This document shows positions 55,338 through 63,969 of a stretch of 64,000 nt of DNA, piece after piece. Under the pieces are notes generated by a model that made no database searches, was not told where the DNA came from, and worked only from the letters and a program-made list of their open reading frames with translations. The translations under genes were made by a program, and so were the position numbers. Origin of the DNA: Thalassospira profundimaris WP0211 (lineage in GTDB: Bacteria; Pseudomonadota; Alphaproteobacteria; Rhodospirillales; Thalassospiraceae); NCBI RefSeq assembly GCF_000300275.1, contig NZ_AMRN01000012.1, positions 89,182 through 153,181 of the forward strand, given 5' to 3'. Positions within the stretch are counted from its first letter, which is position 1. Each line of letters opens with the position of its first letter.

Positions 55338-56888
55338 TTAGGATGCCATCGCATCCGGTGCGGTTTTCTTGCTTTTTTCGATCAGCTTGTTCACTGCCGT
55401 GACATAGGCAAGGCAGGATGCAACCACGGTATCGGTATCGGATGCGTTGCCAACAACCGTGCGATCTTCGCCGTCGAGTTTGACTGTGACCGTGCCCTGG
55501 GCGTCGGTGCCCTCGGTTACGGCGTGCACCTGATAAAGCTTCAGGCGCCAGTCATGCGGATAGATTTCCTTGATCGCGTTAAACGTCGCATCAATCGGGC
55601 CATCGCCGGTGGTTTTGGCCGTGCGGGTTTCGCCGTCAACGGTCAATTCCAGTTCCGCGGTCTGCGGACCTTTGGAGCCACAAGTAACGGTCAGGCCAAC
55701 GAACTTGATATGTTCGTTGTCGCGCATGCCGTCATCGACCAGGGCGACGATATCGTCGTCATAGACTTCTTTTTTCTTGTCCGCCAAGTCCTTGAAGCGT
55801 GCAAACGCATCTTCAATCGCGTTGTCACCCAAATCGGTAAAGCCCAGTTCCTTGAGCTTTTCCTTGAACGCATGGCGACCGGAATGCTTGCCCATGACCA
55901 GGCTTGATTTGTTCAAGCCAATCGATTCCGGCTTCATGATTTCATAGGTTTCGGAATTCTTCAGGAAGCCGTCCTGATGGATACCACTTTCATGGGCAAA
56001 CGCATTGGCGCCAACGATTGCCTTGTTTGGCTGTACGACAAAGCCGGAAACAGCGGAAACCAGACGCGATGCGTTCATGATCTTGGTGGTATCAATGCCG
56101 GTGGTGAACGGGAAGGCGTCGTTGCGGGTGTTGATCGCCATCACGATTTCTTCAAGTGCAGCGTTACCGGCACGTTCGCCCAGACCGTTGATTGTGCATT
56201 CGATCTGACGGGCACCTGCATTCACCGCCGAGATCGAGTTGGCAACCGCCATACCCAAATCGTTGTGGCAGTGAACCGACAGGATCGCCTTGTCGATGTT
56301 CGGCACGCGGTTAAACAGCATGGTCATCAGTTCGGCATATTCGGTCGGTGTGGTGTAGCCAACCGTATCGGGGATGTTGATGGTGGTGGCACCGGCATCA
56401 ATGGCCGCTTCGACGCAACGGCACAGGAAGTCGTGTTCGGTACGCGAACCGTCTTCTGCCGACCATTCAACATCGTCGGTGAACTTGCGCGCCAGCGTCA
56501 CGCTTTCAATCACCTTTTCCAGAACGCGTTCCGGTTCCATCTGCAATTTGTATTTCATATGCAGGGGGCTGGTGGAGATGAAGGTATGGATACGCTTGTT
56601 TTCAGCCGGTTCCAATGCCTCTGCTGCGCGTTCGATGTCGCCCTTGGCGGCACGTGCCAACGAACAGATGGTCGGTCCTTTGACCTGCTTGGCGATTTCA
56701 TGGACGGACTGGAAGTCGCCGTTCGATGCGATGGCAAAGCCTGCTTCGATGACATCAACCTTCAGTTCCGCCAGTGCGTGCGCCACGCGCAGCTTTTCAT
56801 CAAGCGTCATCGATGCACCCGGGGACTGTTCCCCGTCACGCAGGGTGGTGTCGAAAATGATGACGCGATTGTCGTTTGCACTAGCCAT
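55338..56888 (-). CDS. leuA: 2-isopropylmalate synthase
   Basis: First committed enzyme of leucine synthesis (acetyl-CoA + 2-ketoisovalerate). 516 aa, the long LeuA1 form. The catalytic TIM barrel opens with IIFDTTLRDGEQSPGASM and contains the metal histidines in LSVHCHNDLGMAVANS and GLGERAGNAALEEI; the linker and C-terminal allosteric domain follow from ~400 (LKLYQVHAVTEGTDAQGTVTVKLDGEDR), the site of leucine feedback. AGGAAACAAG precedes the ATG. A Leu-rich short ORF with rare CTA codons begins 293 bp upstream on the same strand and may control it. Confidence 0.96.
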   Translation of the reverse strand: MASANDNRVIIFDTTLRDGEQSPGASMTLDEKLRVAHALAELKVDVIEAGFAIASNGDFQSVHEIAKQVKGPTICSLARAAKGDIERAAEALEPAENKRIHTFISTSPLHMKYKLQMEPERVLEKVIESVTLARKFTDDVEWSAEDGSRTEHDFLCRCVEAAIDAGATTINIPDTVGYTTPTEYAELMTMLFNRVPNIDKAILSVHCHNDLGMAVANSISAVNAGARQIECTINGLGERAGNAALEEIVMAINTRNDAFPFTTGIDTTKIMNASRLVSAVSGFVVQPNKAIVGANAFAHESGIHQDGFLKNSETYEIMKPESIGLNKSSLVMGKHSGRHAFKEKLKELGFTDLGDNAIEDAFARFKDLADKKKEVYDDDIVALVDDGMRDNEHIKFVGLTVTCGSKGPQTAELELTVDGETRTAKTTGDGPIDATFNAIKEIYPHDWRLKLYQVHAVTEGTDAQGTVTVKLDGEDRTVVGNASDTDTVVASCLAYVTAVNKLIEKSKKTAPDAMAS

Positions 56889-56972
56889 TATCTTGTTTCC
56901 TGATCAAACGGGGCTTTGCCCGGTATGTAAATTCTGTCTGGAAGGAGTGCGGGCCGTCTGGCGCGACTTTTT

Positions 56973-57041
56973 CCCCTGAGCTGCGGTAAATGGATCGACA
57001 AGCTATTCGTGTGATCCGGACCGGCATGAGTCGCTCAGGGG
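56973..57041 (-). promoter_or_regulatory. Long-range RNA stem in the leuA leader
   Basis: In the sense of leuA, CCCCTGAGC (57041-57033) is the exact complement of GCTCAGGGG (56981-56973), 51 bases apart. The first arm overlaps the stop codon of the Leu-rich ORF. A competing stem pairs CGCTC (57059-57055) with GAGCG just after the stop. Mutually exclusive stems are what an attenuator needs. There is no T-run after the long stem; a small CGGGC-AAA-GCCCG hairpin with TTT lies just before leuA. Confidence 0.4.
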
Positions 57042-57181
57042 CGAGTAAGTCGTAGAGCGCCTAGCTCTGCTAGACCAAGGAGACCGGAAATTAGGTTGAG
57101 GGCAGACAGCGCAAGCGCGCGCGAAGCGGTTGCTTCGGCACGGTCGGCATATGCATCAATGTTGCAAATGTCTGCGGTCAT
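57035..57181 (-). CDS. Possible leucine leader peptide upstream of leuA
   Basis: 48-codon ORF (MTADICNID...RLTRP). Ten of the last 26 residues are Leu, and four of these use CTA, a codon almost absent from neighbouring genes; rare Leu codons mark the leuL leader of E. coli as well. It stops 146 bp before leuA inside a pair of competing inverted repeats. A 74-codon frame (57402-57178) overlaps its ATG by ATGA; that frame has no recognisable product. The ribosome site is weak (GAAGACCG). An alternative is a small membrane protein, since residues 22-45 are hydrophobic. The remaining 57182-57518 holds no gene I can support. Confidence 0.4.
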   Translation of the reverse strand: MTADICNIDAYADRAEATASRALALSALNLISGLLGLAELGALRLTRP

Positions 57182-57518
57182 CGGTCTTCATCAATTGGAT
57201 TTGGATGCCAGCTATTGCTGGCGACGTCCCCAATTTCGTCGGCGGGCCCCTTCAGGTCAAGTAATTTTTGTACCTTTTGGTCTGTTTTTTGAGTGGAATT
57301 TAGCGGGGCCGGGTTTGGCTTGTGCGTTTCTGTTACGATATTCGGGCCATTGTGCTGTTTTGGCAGCGTGCTACACGGCAACCGAAATGTCATTTCGGCC
57401 ATACCAAAAAGATACTGGTCGGAATTTGACTAATCGGGTAGTGATTTCGTCCCTGATGACGTCACGCCCCCAATAGTGACGGTCAGGGCGGAGCGCCATC
57501 CAAGCCACAGGAACCATT

Positions 57519-58142
57519 ATGCTGAGTTTGTCGTTGATCGGGGCCTTCATCCCCACGGCCTTCTTTGTCTCCATTACGCCGGGTATGTGCATGACACTTG
57601 CGCTGACCCTTGGCATGACAATCGGTCTGAAACGCACACTCTGGATGATGGTGGGTGAATTGATCGGTGTGGGCATTGTGGTGGTTGCCTCGGCACTGGG
57701 CGTGGCGGCGATCATGCTGCAATATCCGGCCGTGTTCGCGGTGTTTAAGTATATCGGCGGGGCCTATCTGGCCTGGCTTGGCATTCAGTTGTGGCGTTCG
57801 CGCGGGCGCATGGCAATCTCCGGCGAAGTCGAAGGTGCCAAGACAGCAACAGCCGCCGGGCTGGCAGCACAGGGCTTTGTGACCGCGATTGCCAACCCCA
57901 AGGGCTGGGCCTTTATGATTTCCCTGCTGCCACCATTTATCAGTTTGCAGCATCCCATCGCGCCGCAGCTTTCAGTGCTGGTTGCGATCATTCTGGTGAC
58001 CGAGCTGATTTGCATGACGATGTATGCCACCGGTGGGCGGTCGTTGCGTCGCTTCCTTGAAAAAAGCGGTAACGTGCGCATCCTCAATCGGGTCGCCGGA
58101 ACACTGATGATCGGCGTTGGCGTCTGGTTGGCAAGCAGCTGA
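57519..58142 (+). CDS. LysE/RhtB-family amino acid exporter
   Basis: 207-aa membrane protein of six helices. The family's N-terminal signature is clear: FIPTAFFVSITPGMCMTLALTLGMTIGLKRTLWMMVGELIGV (the PGP-like block), with FKYIGGAYLAWLGIQLWRS and FVTAIANPKGWAFMISLLPPFIS later. These exporters remove excess amino acids or homoserine lactones. It is divergent from the leuA leader region, so leucine or a related amino acid is an attractive but unproven substrate. CAGGAACCATT precedes the ATG. Confidence 0.88.
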   Translation: MLSLSLIGAFIPTAFFVSITPGMCMTLALTLGMTIGLKRTLWMMVGELIGVGIVVVASALGVAAIMLQYPAVFAVFKYIGGAYLAWLGIQLWRSRGRMAISGEVEGAKTATAAGLAAQGFVTAIANPKGWAFMISLLPPFISLQHPIAPQLSVLVAIILVTELICMTMYATGGRSLRRFLEKSGNVRILNRVAGTLMIGVGVWLASS

Positions 58143-58272
58143 TCTGGTGATCGTTCGCGGCGTTTGGTTGTGCTTTGGGCATTATTTCAACGCGTTGCCT
58201 GAATTTGATGTTTGTTTTGTTGTTTCATCATAACAATATGTAATCAAACAACTGTTTTGAGGATTTCCGACC

Positions 58273-58605
58273 ATGCGCGAGATACGCTGTATCGTTTTCG
58301 AGGACGGCGAACTGATCAAGGCAATTCTGGCCCATGGTCGACGCACTGGCAAAGCGCTTCCGCCCGGTCAGATCAGCAGCTTTGAGGTGGAACGCAAACC
58401 GGAAGTCATCGCGCGTATGACGGTTACTTCTGATGAAGGTCAAAAGCTGATTGTGCCAACCGCAGGCGCAGAGCTTGCCGCTGCGATGATTGCCTATTGC
58501 ATTGATCGCAAGGTCCCGGTGCCGGCAAATGCGTCAAAGTCGATTGCGGTTTTGGATGATCATGTGGCGCTTAAAATTACCATGACCGGTGAAAAGGCCC
58601 GCTAA
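58273..58605 (+). CDS. Conserved-looking hypothetical protein
   Basis: 110-aa soluble protein I do not recognise. It begins MREIRCIVFEDGELIKAILAHGRRTGK, has a central VERKPEVIARMTVTSDEGQKLIVPTAGAELAAAMIAYCIDRKVPVPANASKSI and ends VALKITMTGEKAR. The alternating beta/alpha pattern and codon use look like a real gene; GAGGATT lies before the ATG. It has its own terminator. A stretch of hydrophobic beta strands with charged turns could suit a small ligand- or nucleic-acid-binding domain, but nothing firm can be said. Confidence 0.6.
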   Translation: MREIRCIVFEDGELIKAILAHGRRTGKALPPGQISSFEVERKPEVIARMTVTSDEGQKLIVPTAGAELAAAMIAYCIDRKVPVPANASKSIAVLDDHVALKITMTGEKAR

Positions 58606-58634
58606 GTCAGGTCGACAAGGCAGCTTAGAAACAC

Positions 58635-58664
58635 AAAAGGCGCGCTTGAACAGCGCGCCTTTTC
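58635..58664. terminator. Bidirectional intrinsic terminator
   Basis: AAAAGGCGCGC and GCGCGCCTTTT form an 11-bp perfect stem around TTGAACA, between the convergent hypothetical genes; T-runs are available on both strands. Confidence 0.9.
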
Positions 58665-58689
58665 TCTATTCCCAGCAGGGCGGGCAGGG

Positions 58690-59724
58690 CTACCACTGCA
58701 TCATCTTGCCTTTGAGCTTGCCCATGCGTTCGTCTTCGTTCTTGAAGCTATGCTGTTCAGAAACACCGTCTTGCACTTTTGTCATCAGCAGCCATTGCTT
58801 GACCTTCATGAAGCGCGGGGCCAGGAACTGATAGGTCTGTTTGACCAGATTGACAGCCTTGGGACCGCGTTCCAGTTCAAGCTCTTCCCACTGTTCGATC
58901 AGTGGTTCCCACGCGCGCAGACGTTTGTAAAGGTCATCACGCTGGCTTCGGATATATTGCCGCTGCGACGTGAAGTTACGCAGAACCGACATGATCTCGC
59001 CGGTATTGGCATCAAGTTCGTCAAACGTGTTTTCGAACTTCTTCTTGGCATCATCAAGCAGGCGAATAGCCTGTGTGACGGTTTCGAGAACACCTTTTTC
59101 ATGCGCATAGATGCGGCGAAGGTCCTGCAACTTGCGATCCACCATCAGGATCTTGCGATACTTCACGCGGAGCGTCTCGATATAGGACAGCTCATCAGCG
59201 ACCTGATGCACAAGATTGACGACTTCTTCTCGGTTTTCTTTGCCAAACCCAAGCTTTTCGGCAACTTCGTCAAAAGCCTGGTTGATCTTCTTTTTGGTGT
59301 TCGGATCTTCGGCTATCTGCATCAGTTGGTCCGGGTCGGTAATGAGTTCTTCGCTCCCCGACATCCAGGTTACCAACTGCATGGTAATACGGTTATAGGC
59401 AATCGCCTTGTGATCTTCGTCAACAGCCCATGATGCTTCACCGGTCAGAACTTCAAGCGGCAGGTTGTCGCCCGGGCGCAGGACGTTGACAAAGTTAAGC
59501 GACTTGTCGATCAGACCGATCAGCTCACCATCCGCAGAGTTCGGATCGATGTCGAATTCGCGACAAATGGCCTTAAGTGGCAAAGACACAACCGACCCTT
59601 CTGCCATTTTCAGGACAAAAAGAGCTTCGTCTGAGATATCAGACTTCTGAAAGTGGCATTCCTCGAACGTTTTGAAAATCTTGTGTTCTAGCTGGATTTT
59701 ACGTTCGCTATTGGGTGTCTTCAT
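58690..59724 (-). CDS. Coiled-coil hypothetical protein
   Basis: 344-aa soluble protein from the ATG at 59724 (GGAGAAGC ribosome site); the frame upstream to 59904 is low-complexity and unlikely to be translated. I do not recognise a domain. The N-terminal ~130 residues look globular (LEHKIFKTFEECHFQKSDISDEALFVLKMAEGSVVSLPLKAICREFDID); ~150-300 are highly charged helices with heptad character (EVAEKLGFGKENREEVVNLVHQVADELSYIETLRVKYRKILMVDRKLQDLRRIYAHEKGVLETVTQ-type), and the C-terminus is polar. Divergent or cytoskeletal scaffolding is possible. It lies next to a diguanylate cyclase read the same way, 217 bp apart. Confidence 0.6.
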   Translation of the reverse strand: MKTPNSERKIQLEHKIFKTFEECHFQKSDISDEALFVLKMAEGSVVSLPLKAICREFDIDPNSADGELIGLIDKSLNFVNVLRPGDNLPLEVLTGEASWAVDEDHKAIAYNRITMQLVTWMSGSEELITDPDQLMQIAEDPNTKKKINQAFDEVAEKLGFGKENREEVVNLVHQVADELSYIETLRVKYRKILMVDRKLQDLRRIYAHEKGVLETVTQAIRLLDDAKKKFENTFDELDANTGEIMSVLRNFTSQRQYIRSQRDDLYKRLRAWEPLIEQWEELELERGPKAVNLVKQTYQFLAPRFMKVKQWLLMTKVQDGVSEQHSFKNEDERMGKLKGKMMQW

Positions 59725-59941
59725 CTGCTTCTCCGCCCTGCAAAGCCGGTGCAACATATTACTATGTTGTACATGACAGACCCGATTGTTAGACCATCGT
59801 TTCTGTTCTTTTCGGCCTATTAGGACACGTGTGTTGGCTCGGTGTCTTGGTTGATTTTTTTGATCTTTTTTATCTAGGCTCTCTGTTTTCAGAGATGTCT
59901 TCACTCATGCCCTGTTTTGACGTGGTCCGCCAGAGCGCTTT

Positions 59942-60967
59942 TCACTGCGTGACGCAGGTGTTCCTGCCATCCTGCTTTGCCATATAAAGCGCTTTGTCCG
60001 CACGGTCCACAAACTCCATTATATTCTCTCCAAGATTATAGGCCGTCAAGCCAATTGAAACGGTTAACTTGCCGAAATCCTTGCCGGTTTTTTTGTTTAT
60101 AATATGTTGGTTTGACACGTTTTGTCGCAACTTGTTGGCGAGCTTTGCCGCGTTCTCCGGCTCTGTATCGGGCAGGATGATCGCAAACTCTTCGCCACCA
60201 TAACGGGCAACGGTGTCTGCACCCTTTGTCGAACTGACCAGCACCCTTGCCACAGCCTTCAGGACCCCGTCACCGGCACGGTGCCCGAAATTGTCATTGA
60301 ACGCCTTGAAGTGATCGATATCGATCATCAAAAGCGAGAGTGGCGCGCCGGATTCCATTGTCGTCGTCACCGCATCGCGAAGCGACGTGTCAAAATTCTT
60401 GCGGTTGGCAATCCCGGTCAAGGTGTCGGTCAGGGCATCCCGGCGCACAAGCTCAAGCTCGGTACGGACCCTGAGAACTTCCTTGTGATATTCCTCAAGA
60501 CTGCCGTTAAAGGAGCTATATGTATCGCGCGCCTTGCTGGATCTTTCTGACAAGCCACGGCTGACAGACCGGGCGTCCTCCAATGAGATGTCCGAGGCCA
60601 GCAACTGCTGTGATGCGACCTCGATATCGCCACAGAAAGTATCCGTCTCCCGCATGACCGACGTTACCGCCATTTCCACACGTTCGACAGCAGACTGCAG
60701 CCCCTCGACCCCTTGTTTCAGATGCTGTTGCATCGCGTGGGTGCCGAGGTACTTGTGGTAAATCCGGAAAACAGTCTCTTCATCAAGATCCTGCGTGTTG
60801 CGGATCAAGACCTTGATCAACTGACTGAGTTCGGGCACCTCGTCTGTCAGGTAGCTGTAGAAAACATGGTAAACCTGCGGCGTCGGCTGCAAGTTGAGCT
60901 CGTTGACGAGCGCCATAACGTTATGCGCAATGTCGCGTGGGTTTGCGATCTTGGTTGTCGCTGTCAC
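59942..60967 (-). CDS. Cytosolic diguanylate cyclase
   Basis: 341-aa GGDEF protein without transmembrane helices. Residues ~1-170 are helical and coil-rich (QPTPQVYHVFYSYLTDEVPELSQLI, then VEGLQSAVERVEMAVTSVMRETDTFCGDIEVASQQLL), a sensor-like module found before many GGDEF domains. GGDEF starts at ~175 (RRDALTDTLTGIANRKNF) with the active motif GGEEF at 257-261; the inhibitory site reads KGAD instead of RxxD, so product inhibition is probably lost. Expected to make cyclic di-GMP. Its regulator input is unknown. Confidence 0.9.
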   Translation of the reverse strand: MTATTKIANPRDIAHNVMALVNELNLQPTPQVYHVFYSYLTDEVPELSQLIKVLIRNTQDLDEETVFRIYHKYLGTHAMQQHLKQGVEGLQSAVERVEMAVTSVMRETDTFCGDIEVASQQLLASDISLEDARSVSRGLSERSSKARDTYSSFNGSLEEYHKEVLRVRTELELVRRDALTDTLTGIANRKNFDTSLRDAVTTTMESGAPLSLLMIDIDHFKAFNDNFGHRAGDGVLKAVARVLVSSTKGADTVARYGGEEFAIILPDTEPENAAKLANKLRQNVSNQHIINKKTGKDFGKLTVSIGLTAYNLGENIMEFVDRADKALYMAKQDGRNTCVTQ

Positions 60968-61512
60968 TTCCTGTTATCCGATCCGAATATCATATCCATT
61001 CAGTCAAGCGTGTCCCAACTTAAACCCTGCATCGCTATTAACCGATGCTCTAGGGTGCCCGTGCACATTTAGGTGCAAGATATACTTTTTATATTAGGCT
61101 TGCTCTATCATCGTCTAAAGCAAGGGGCTTTGTCACGCACTTCTACCCCTCAGACAATGACAAATTCAGACATCCCGAATGAATGGCTTTCTATATTGTC
61201 AGGTGACAACGGCGTCTTGCGCTTGACGCCTGAAAAGTCGGTAATGGCATATACGACGCCGGATCGTAGAATGATCACTCTGCCTGCCATGAAAATCTGC
61301 TGATTTTATCCATTTTCAGGCTGTCTGGCCTTCTGCCCCGATTTGGCGCAAGAACTTCATTTCATCCTTCCTGACGGTGTGCGGGGCAGTCTTTCTATTA
61401 TCACTATCTGGTATTCAGATCGGGCGACCTTATATGGCTATTAGTCGATTGTTGCCCGGGAACGGCTTGCACGTGACGGCATCTGTAATAACCACTATGG
61501 CAGGGCGTTTAA
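60968..61512. other. 545-bp region without a confident gene
   Basis: AT-richer than its flanks, with no protein I recognise. A 48-codon frame at 61157-61303 (ATG, then TNSDIPNEWLSILSGDNG...MKIC) is open and slightly coding-like; a longer frame starts at a GTG at 61073. Neither has a ribosome site. ATAAT-like promoter sequences occur near 61080-61110. It may be the remnant of a gene or the 5' region of the following exported protein. Confidence 0.35.
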
Positions 61513-62238
61513 TTGATCCTTGTTTCCAGCCGAATAGCGATGCGAGCAGCCCTGTTTGTCGGGCTTTTTGTTGTCTGCGGTCTTGGTGTTTCTGGTGCGA
61601 ACGCAACTGATGCGGTGCGCGTTGCCAGCAATATCGTGTTTGACGCCAAATGGAGCCAATATGCTCTTCCCGGTCAGCGGCGGTTCATTACCCTGCTTGG
61701 CGCGCAACAGCGTCCGGTTGCCTTTGATGTTTTTCCCTATAACCGTTTTCGCGATGCGCTTGATGCGGGGCTGACCGACTGTATTCTTGCATCCCACCCG
61801 GCACGTTTTGAGGACACCATTGCCTCAAAAAGCAAGGTTCGCTTCGAACTTCGTGTGTTCCAGCGTATCGGTGCCGATATCCGCACCCTGCCTCAGGTCG
61901 ATATCGGAATTCTTGCCAACCTGCCAAGGCCGAGTCTGTCGATCCGTGGCGAGATTGTCTGGCATGATCTCGGAAGTCTCGAGCAAGCTGTCGAGCTGCT
62001 TGCGGCCGGACGACTGACCGGGATCATTGGTGACAGCACCAATATCCGCATGTTTGGTCGCACCGATATCATCGAGGCCGAGTTGCCGCCGGTGATCACC
62101 GTCGACATCTCGCTGATCTGCCGCGATACAGAACCTTTACGGGAATTCGTTTCTGCGTTTGATTCATCTATGGGTGTGTCTGGTTCCGGGCAGGTGCCGC
62201 ATGGTGACCTGCGTCACATGGTCGATTACGCGTGGTAG
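61513..62238 (+). CDS. Orphan periplasmic binding-protein-like protein
   Basis: 241-aa exported protein. The start is uncertain (TTG at 61513 with AGGG upstream, or ATG at 61540). A signal peptide MRAALFVGLFVVCGLGVSGANA is followed by a type II binding-protein-like pattern: VRVASNIVFDAKWSQYALPGQRRFITLLG, DALDAGLTDCILASHPARFEDTIASKSKVRFELRVFQRIG, and LEQAVELLAAGRLTGIIGDSTNIRMF. It is related to family 3 binding proteins by layout, without their signature. No transporter genes are near, so it may sense or scavenge. Divergent evolution from an amino acid receptor is inferred. Confidence 0.6.
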   Translation: MILVSSRIAMRAALFVGLFVVCGLGVSGANATDAVRVASNIVFDAKWSQYALPGQRRFITLLGAQQRPVAFDVFPYNRFRDALDAGLTDCILASHPARFEDTIASKSKVRFELRVFQRIGADIRTLPQVDIGILANLPRPSLSIRGEIVWHDLGSLEQAVELLAAGRLTGIIGDSTNIRMFGRTDIIEAELPPVITVDISLICRDTEPLREFVSAFDSSMGVSGSGQVPHGDLRHMVDYAW

Positions 62239-62438
62239 CGAAAAAAGAACTTCATGCATGAATCCATTGCACTAAGCCGAAAATTGGGTAATTATTGAAA
62301 CGATGCAGTGCATCTTTCAAGTGTGTGGTCGCTCTCTGGTTGATGGTGGTTGCGCTTTTGGTCGGTGTAATGCAGGGACTGTTTTCATGCATTCCTGACT
62401 TTGGGGATGCGCATACTAAACTAAGGACGACTACGGAT

Positions 62439-62645
62439 ATGGCTACCGGAACGGTTAAGTGGTTCAATGCGACCAAGGGTTATGGCTTCATCACCCCGGA
62501 CGAGGGCGGCAAAGATGCATTCGTGCACATCACCGCTGTTCAGCGTGCTGGTCTGCAGGGACTTGATGAAGGGCAGAAAATTCAGTTTGAGCTGATTGAA
62601 GGTCGCAACGGCCGCATGTCGGCAGAAGAACTCGCCATTCTCTAA
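62439..62645 (+). CDS. Cold-shock protein (CspA family)
   Basis: 68-aa single cold-shock domain from the ATG at 62439 (AAGGA upstream; the frame running back to 62295 is unlikely). It has both RNP motifs, [11 protein letters not shown] and DAFVHITAV, after the opening [18 protein letters not shown] chaperone or transcription antiterminator by family. The ~200-bp upstream region (62239-62438) contains a GATGCA-G-TGCATC dyad near 62303 and would give a long 5' leader, as in other csp genes where it acts as a thermoregulator; no function is proved. Confidence 0.93.
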   Translation: MATGTVKWFNATKGYGFITPDEGGKDAFVHITAVQRAGLQGLDEGQKIQFELIEGRNGRMSAEELAIL

Positions 62646-62684
62646 ATTTCTATCTGGCTTGCAGCTTTCTTTGCTGACAACCGT

Positions 62685-62719
62685 TAACGCGCCGGCCTTC
62701 CGGCGCGTTATGCGTTTTT
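62685..62719 (+). terminator. Intrinsic terminator of the cold-shock gene
   Basis: TAACGCGCCGG (62685-62695) and CCGGCGCGTTA (62700-62710) are an 11-bp perfect stem around CCTT, followed by TGCGTTTTT. Confidence 0.9.
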
Positions 62720-62786
62720 GGGGCCCGCTTGTTGATGTAGCCTGAACGCGTGACTTTTATCAAACCCGCAAACTCTTCGGGCATTC

Positions 62787-63458
62787 ATGATCCTTGATCT
62801 TCCTGCCGCACCTGTTGGCGGTGATGCAACCACACAGTCGGAATGGCGCCACGCGGTCAGGCGGGCTTTGCTTGGCTGGCGCGCCGCACTTGATGCGCAA
62901 ACCCACCAAAAACTCTCCGATCAAATTCGTGCTCATTTCGCGACCTTCCTCAAGGATCGTCCCGCCGCAACAATTGGTTTTTATTGGCCGATCCAGAACG
63001 AAATTGATCTGCGTCCGGTGGTTGCGGCCCATGTCAAATCTGGCGGTAAGGCAGCCCTGCCGGTGGTTCCAGGCAAGGATCAGGCGATGATCTTTCATGA
63101 CTGGACGCCCGATACCGAAATGGTGCCGGGCTTTGCACGGATCCCCGAACCGGCCAATAGCAAGGAAGTCGCTGTAAATGTGCTTCTGGCCCCATTGGTC
63201 GGGTTCGACCTAGCAGGGTATCGTCTGGGATATGGCGGCGGGTTTTTTGACCGGACACTGGCGACGCTTACGCGAAAGCCGTTGGTGGTTGGTATCGGAT
63301 TTGAAGCCACCCGGCTTGATGACATTCTTCCGCATCAATATGACGTGCCTGTCGATGTGCTGATCACCGAACACGGGACGCGCTATATTGACGGGCAGGC
63401 CACAGCTGATGCGGACAAGCCCGATCAAACATCACCGCCTTGCCATTTAAGTGACTAG
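62787..63458 (+). CDS. 5-formyltetrahydrofolate cyclo-ligase
   Basis: Converts 5-formyl-THF to 5,10-methenyl-THF with ATP. 223 aa, standard length plus a short tail. Key blocks: ATIGFYWPIQNEIDLRPVVAAHVKSGGKAALPVVPGKDQAMIFHDW, and the nucleotide/substrate site VLLAPLVGFDLAGYRLGYGGGFFDRTLA, followed by VGIGFEATRLDDILPHQYDVPVDVLITEHG. In many alphaproteobacteria it lies near 6S RNA; I do not see a 6S RNA fold in the short 5' gap here. Folate link with thyA-folA is thematic only. Confidence 0.93.
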   Translation: MILDLPAAPVGGDATTQSEWRHAVRRALLGWRAALDAQTHQKLSDQIRAHFATFLKDRPAATIGFYWPIQNEIDLRPVVAAHVKSGGKAALPVVPGKDQAMIFHDWTPDTEMVPGFARIPEPANSKEVAVNVLLAPLVGFDLAGYRLGYGGGFFDRTLATLTRKPLVVGIGFEATRLDDILPHQYDVPVDVLITEHGTRYIDGQATADADKPDQTSPPCHLSD

Positions 63459-63481
63459 GCAGCGTTGCGGTGATTGATGGT

Positions 63482-63847
63482 TCAGTCGCGCTCGTAAAGG
63501 TGTTTGACAGGAAATTCCGGCAGCCACTTTTCACGCCGGATCGTCCAGAGCTCATAGGTCGGGACGAACTGATCCGGGGCATCCATCGCGCCCAGATGAA
63601 GCTCGATCTCGTCATCGCTGCATGAAAACACCGACGATCCGCAATCAGGACAGAAATGCCGCCCCTGATAACTTTGGGTCTTTCCAGTCATCTCGACCGC
63701 CGTTTCCGGAAAAATGGCCGAGGCATGAAACAGCGCCCCGTGATGCTTGCGGCAATCCATACAGTGACAGAGCCCGACCCGAAGCGGTTCACTTACTGTC
63801 TCAAAGCGGATTTTACCGCACAGGCAGCCACCAGAAACCTTTTTCAT
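63482..63847 (-). CDS. GFA (glutathione-dependent formaldehyde-activating) family protein
   Basis: 121-aa zinc protein from the ATG at 63847 (MKKVSGGCLCGKIRFE); the frame from 63967 overlaps the tRNA flank and is not supported. Zinc ligands of the GFA fold are visible: GGCLCG, CHCMDCRKHHGA and FCPDCGSSV. The family contains Gfa, which eases S-hydroxymethylglutathione formation, but many paralogues with the same fold have unknown substrates. It is convergent with the cyclo-ligase gene. Confidence 0.85.
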   Translation of the reverse strand: MKKVSGGCLCGKIRFETVSEPLRVGLCHCMDCRKHHGALFHASAIFPETAVEMTGKTQSYQGRHFCPDCGSSVFSCSDDEIELHLGAMDAPDQFVPTYELWTIRREKWLPEFPVKHLYERD

Positions 63848-63969
63848 GCAACGTCCCCGTCCAAAATAGATGCCATCAATGATCAGGCACTTTAAATCGA
63901 ACGTGTTCGCGCTGCAATTGGGCGACATTGTGGTTGGTCGAAAAGTGTCGTGGGAAAGTTGAGGCAAAG

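Noticed and set aside
57096..57476. 126-codon plus-strand frame upstream of the LysE gene
   Set aside because: It runs antisense to the Leu-rich leader ORF, starts with TTG without a ribosome site and encodes a protein with no recognisable pattern.
62646..62786. Possible 6S RNA before the 5-formyl-THF cyclo-ligase gene
   Set aside because: The gap is only ~140 bp, is partly taken by the cold-shock terminator and shows no long imperfect hairpin.
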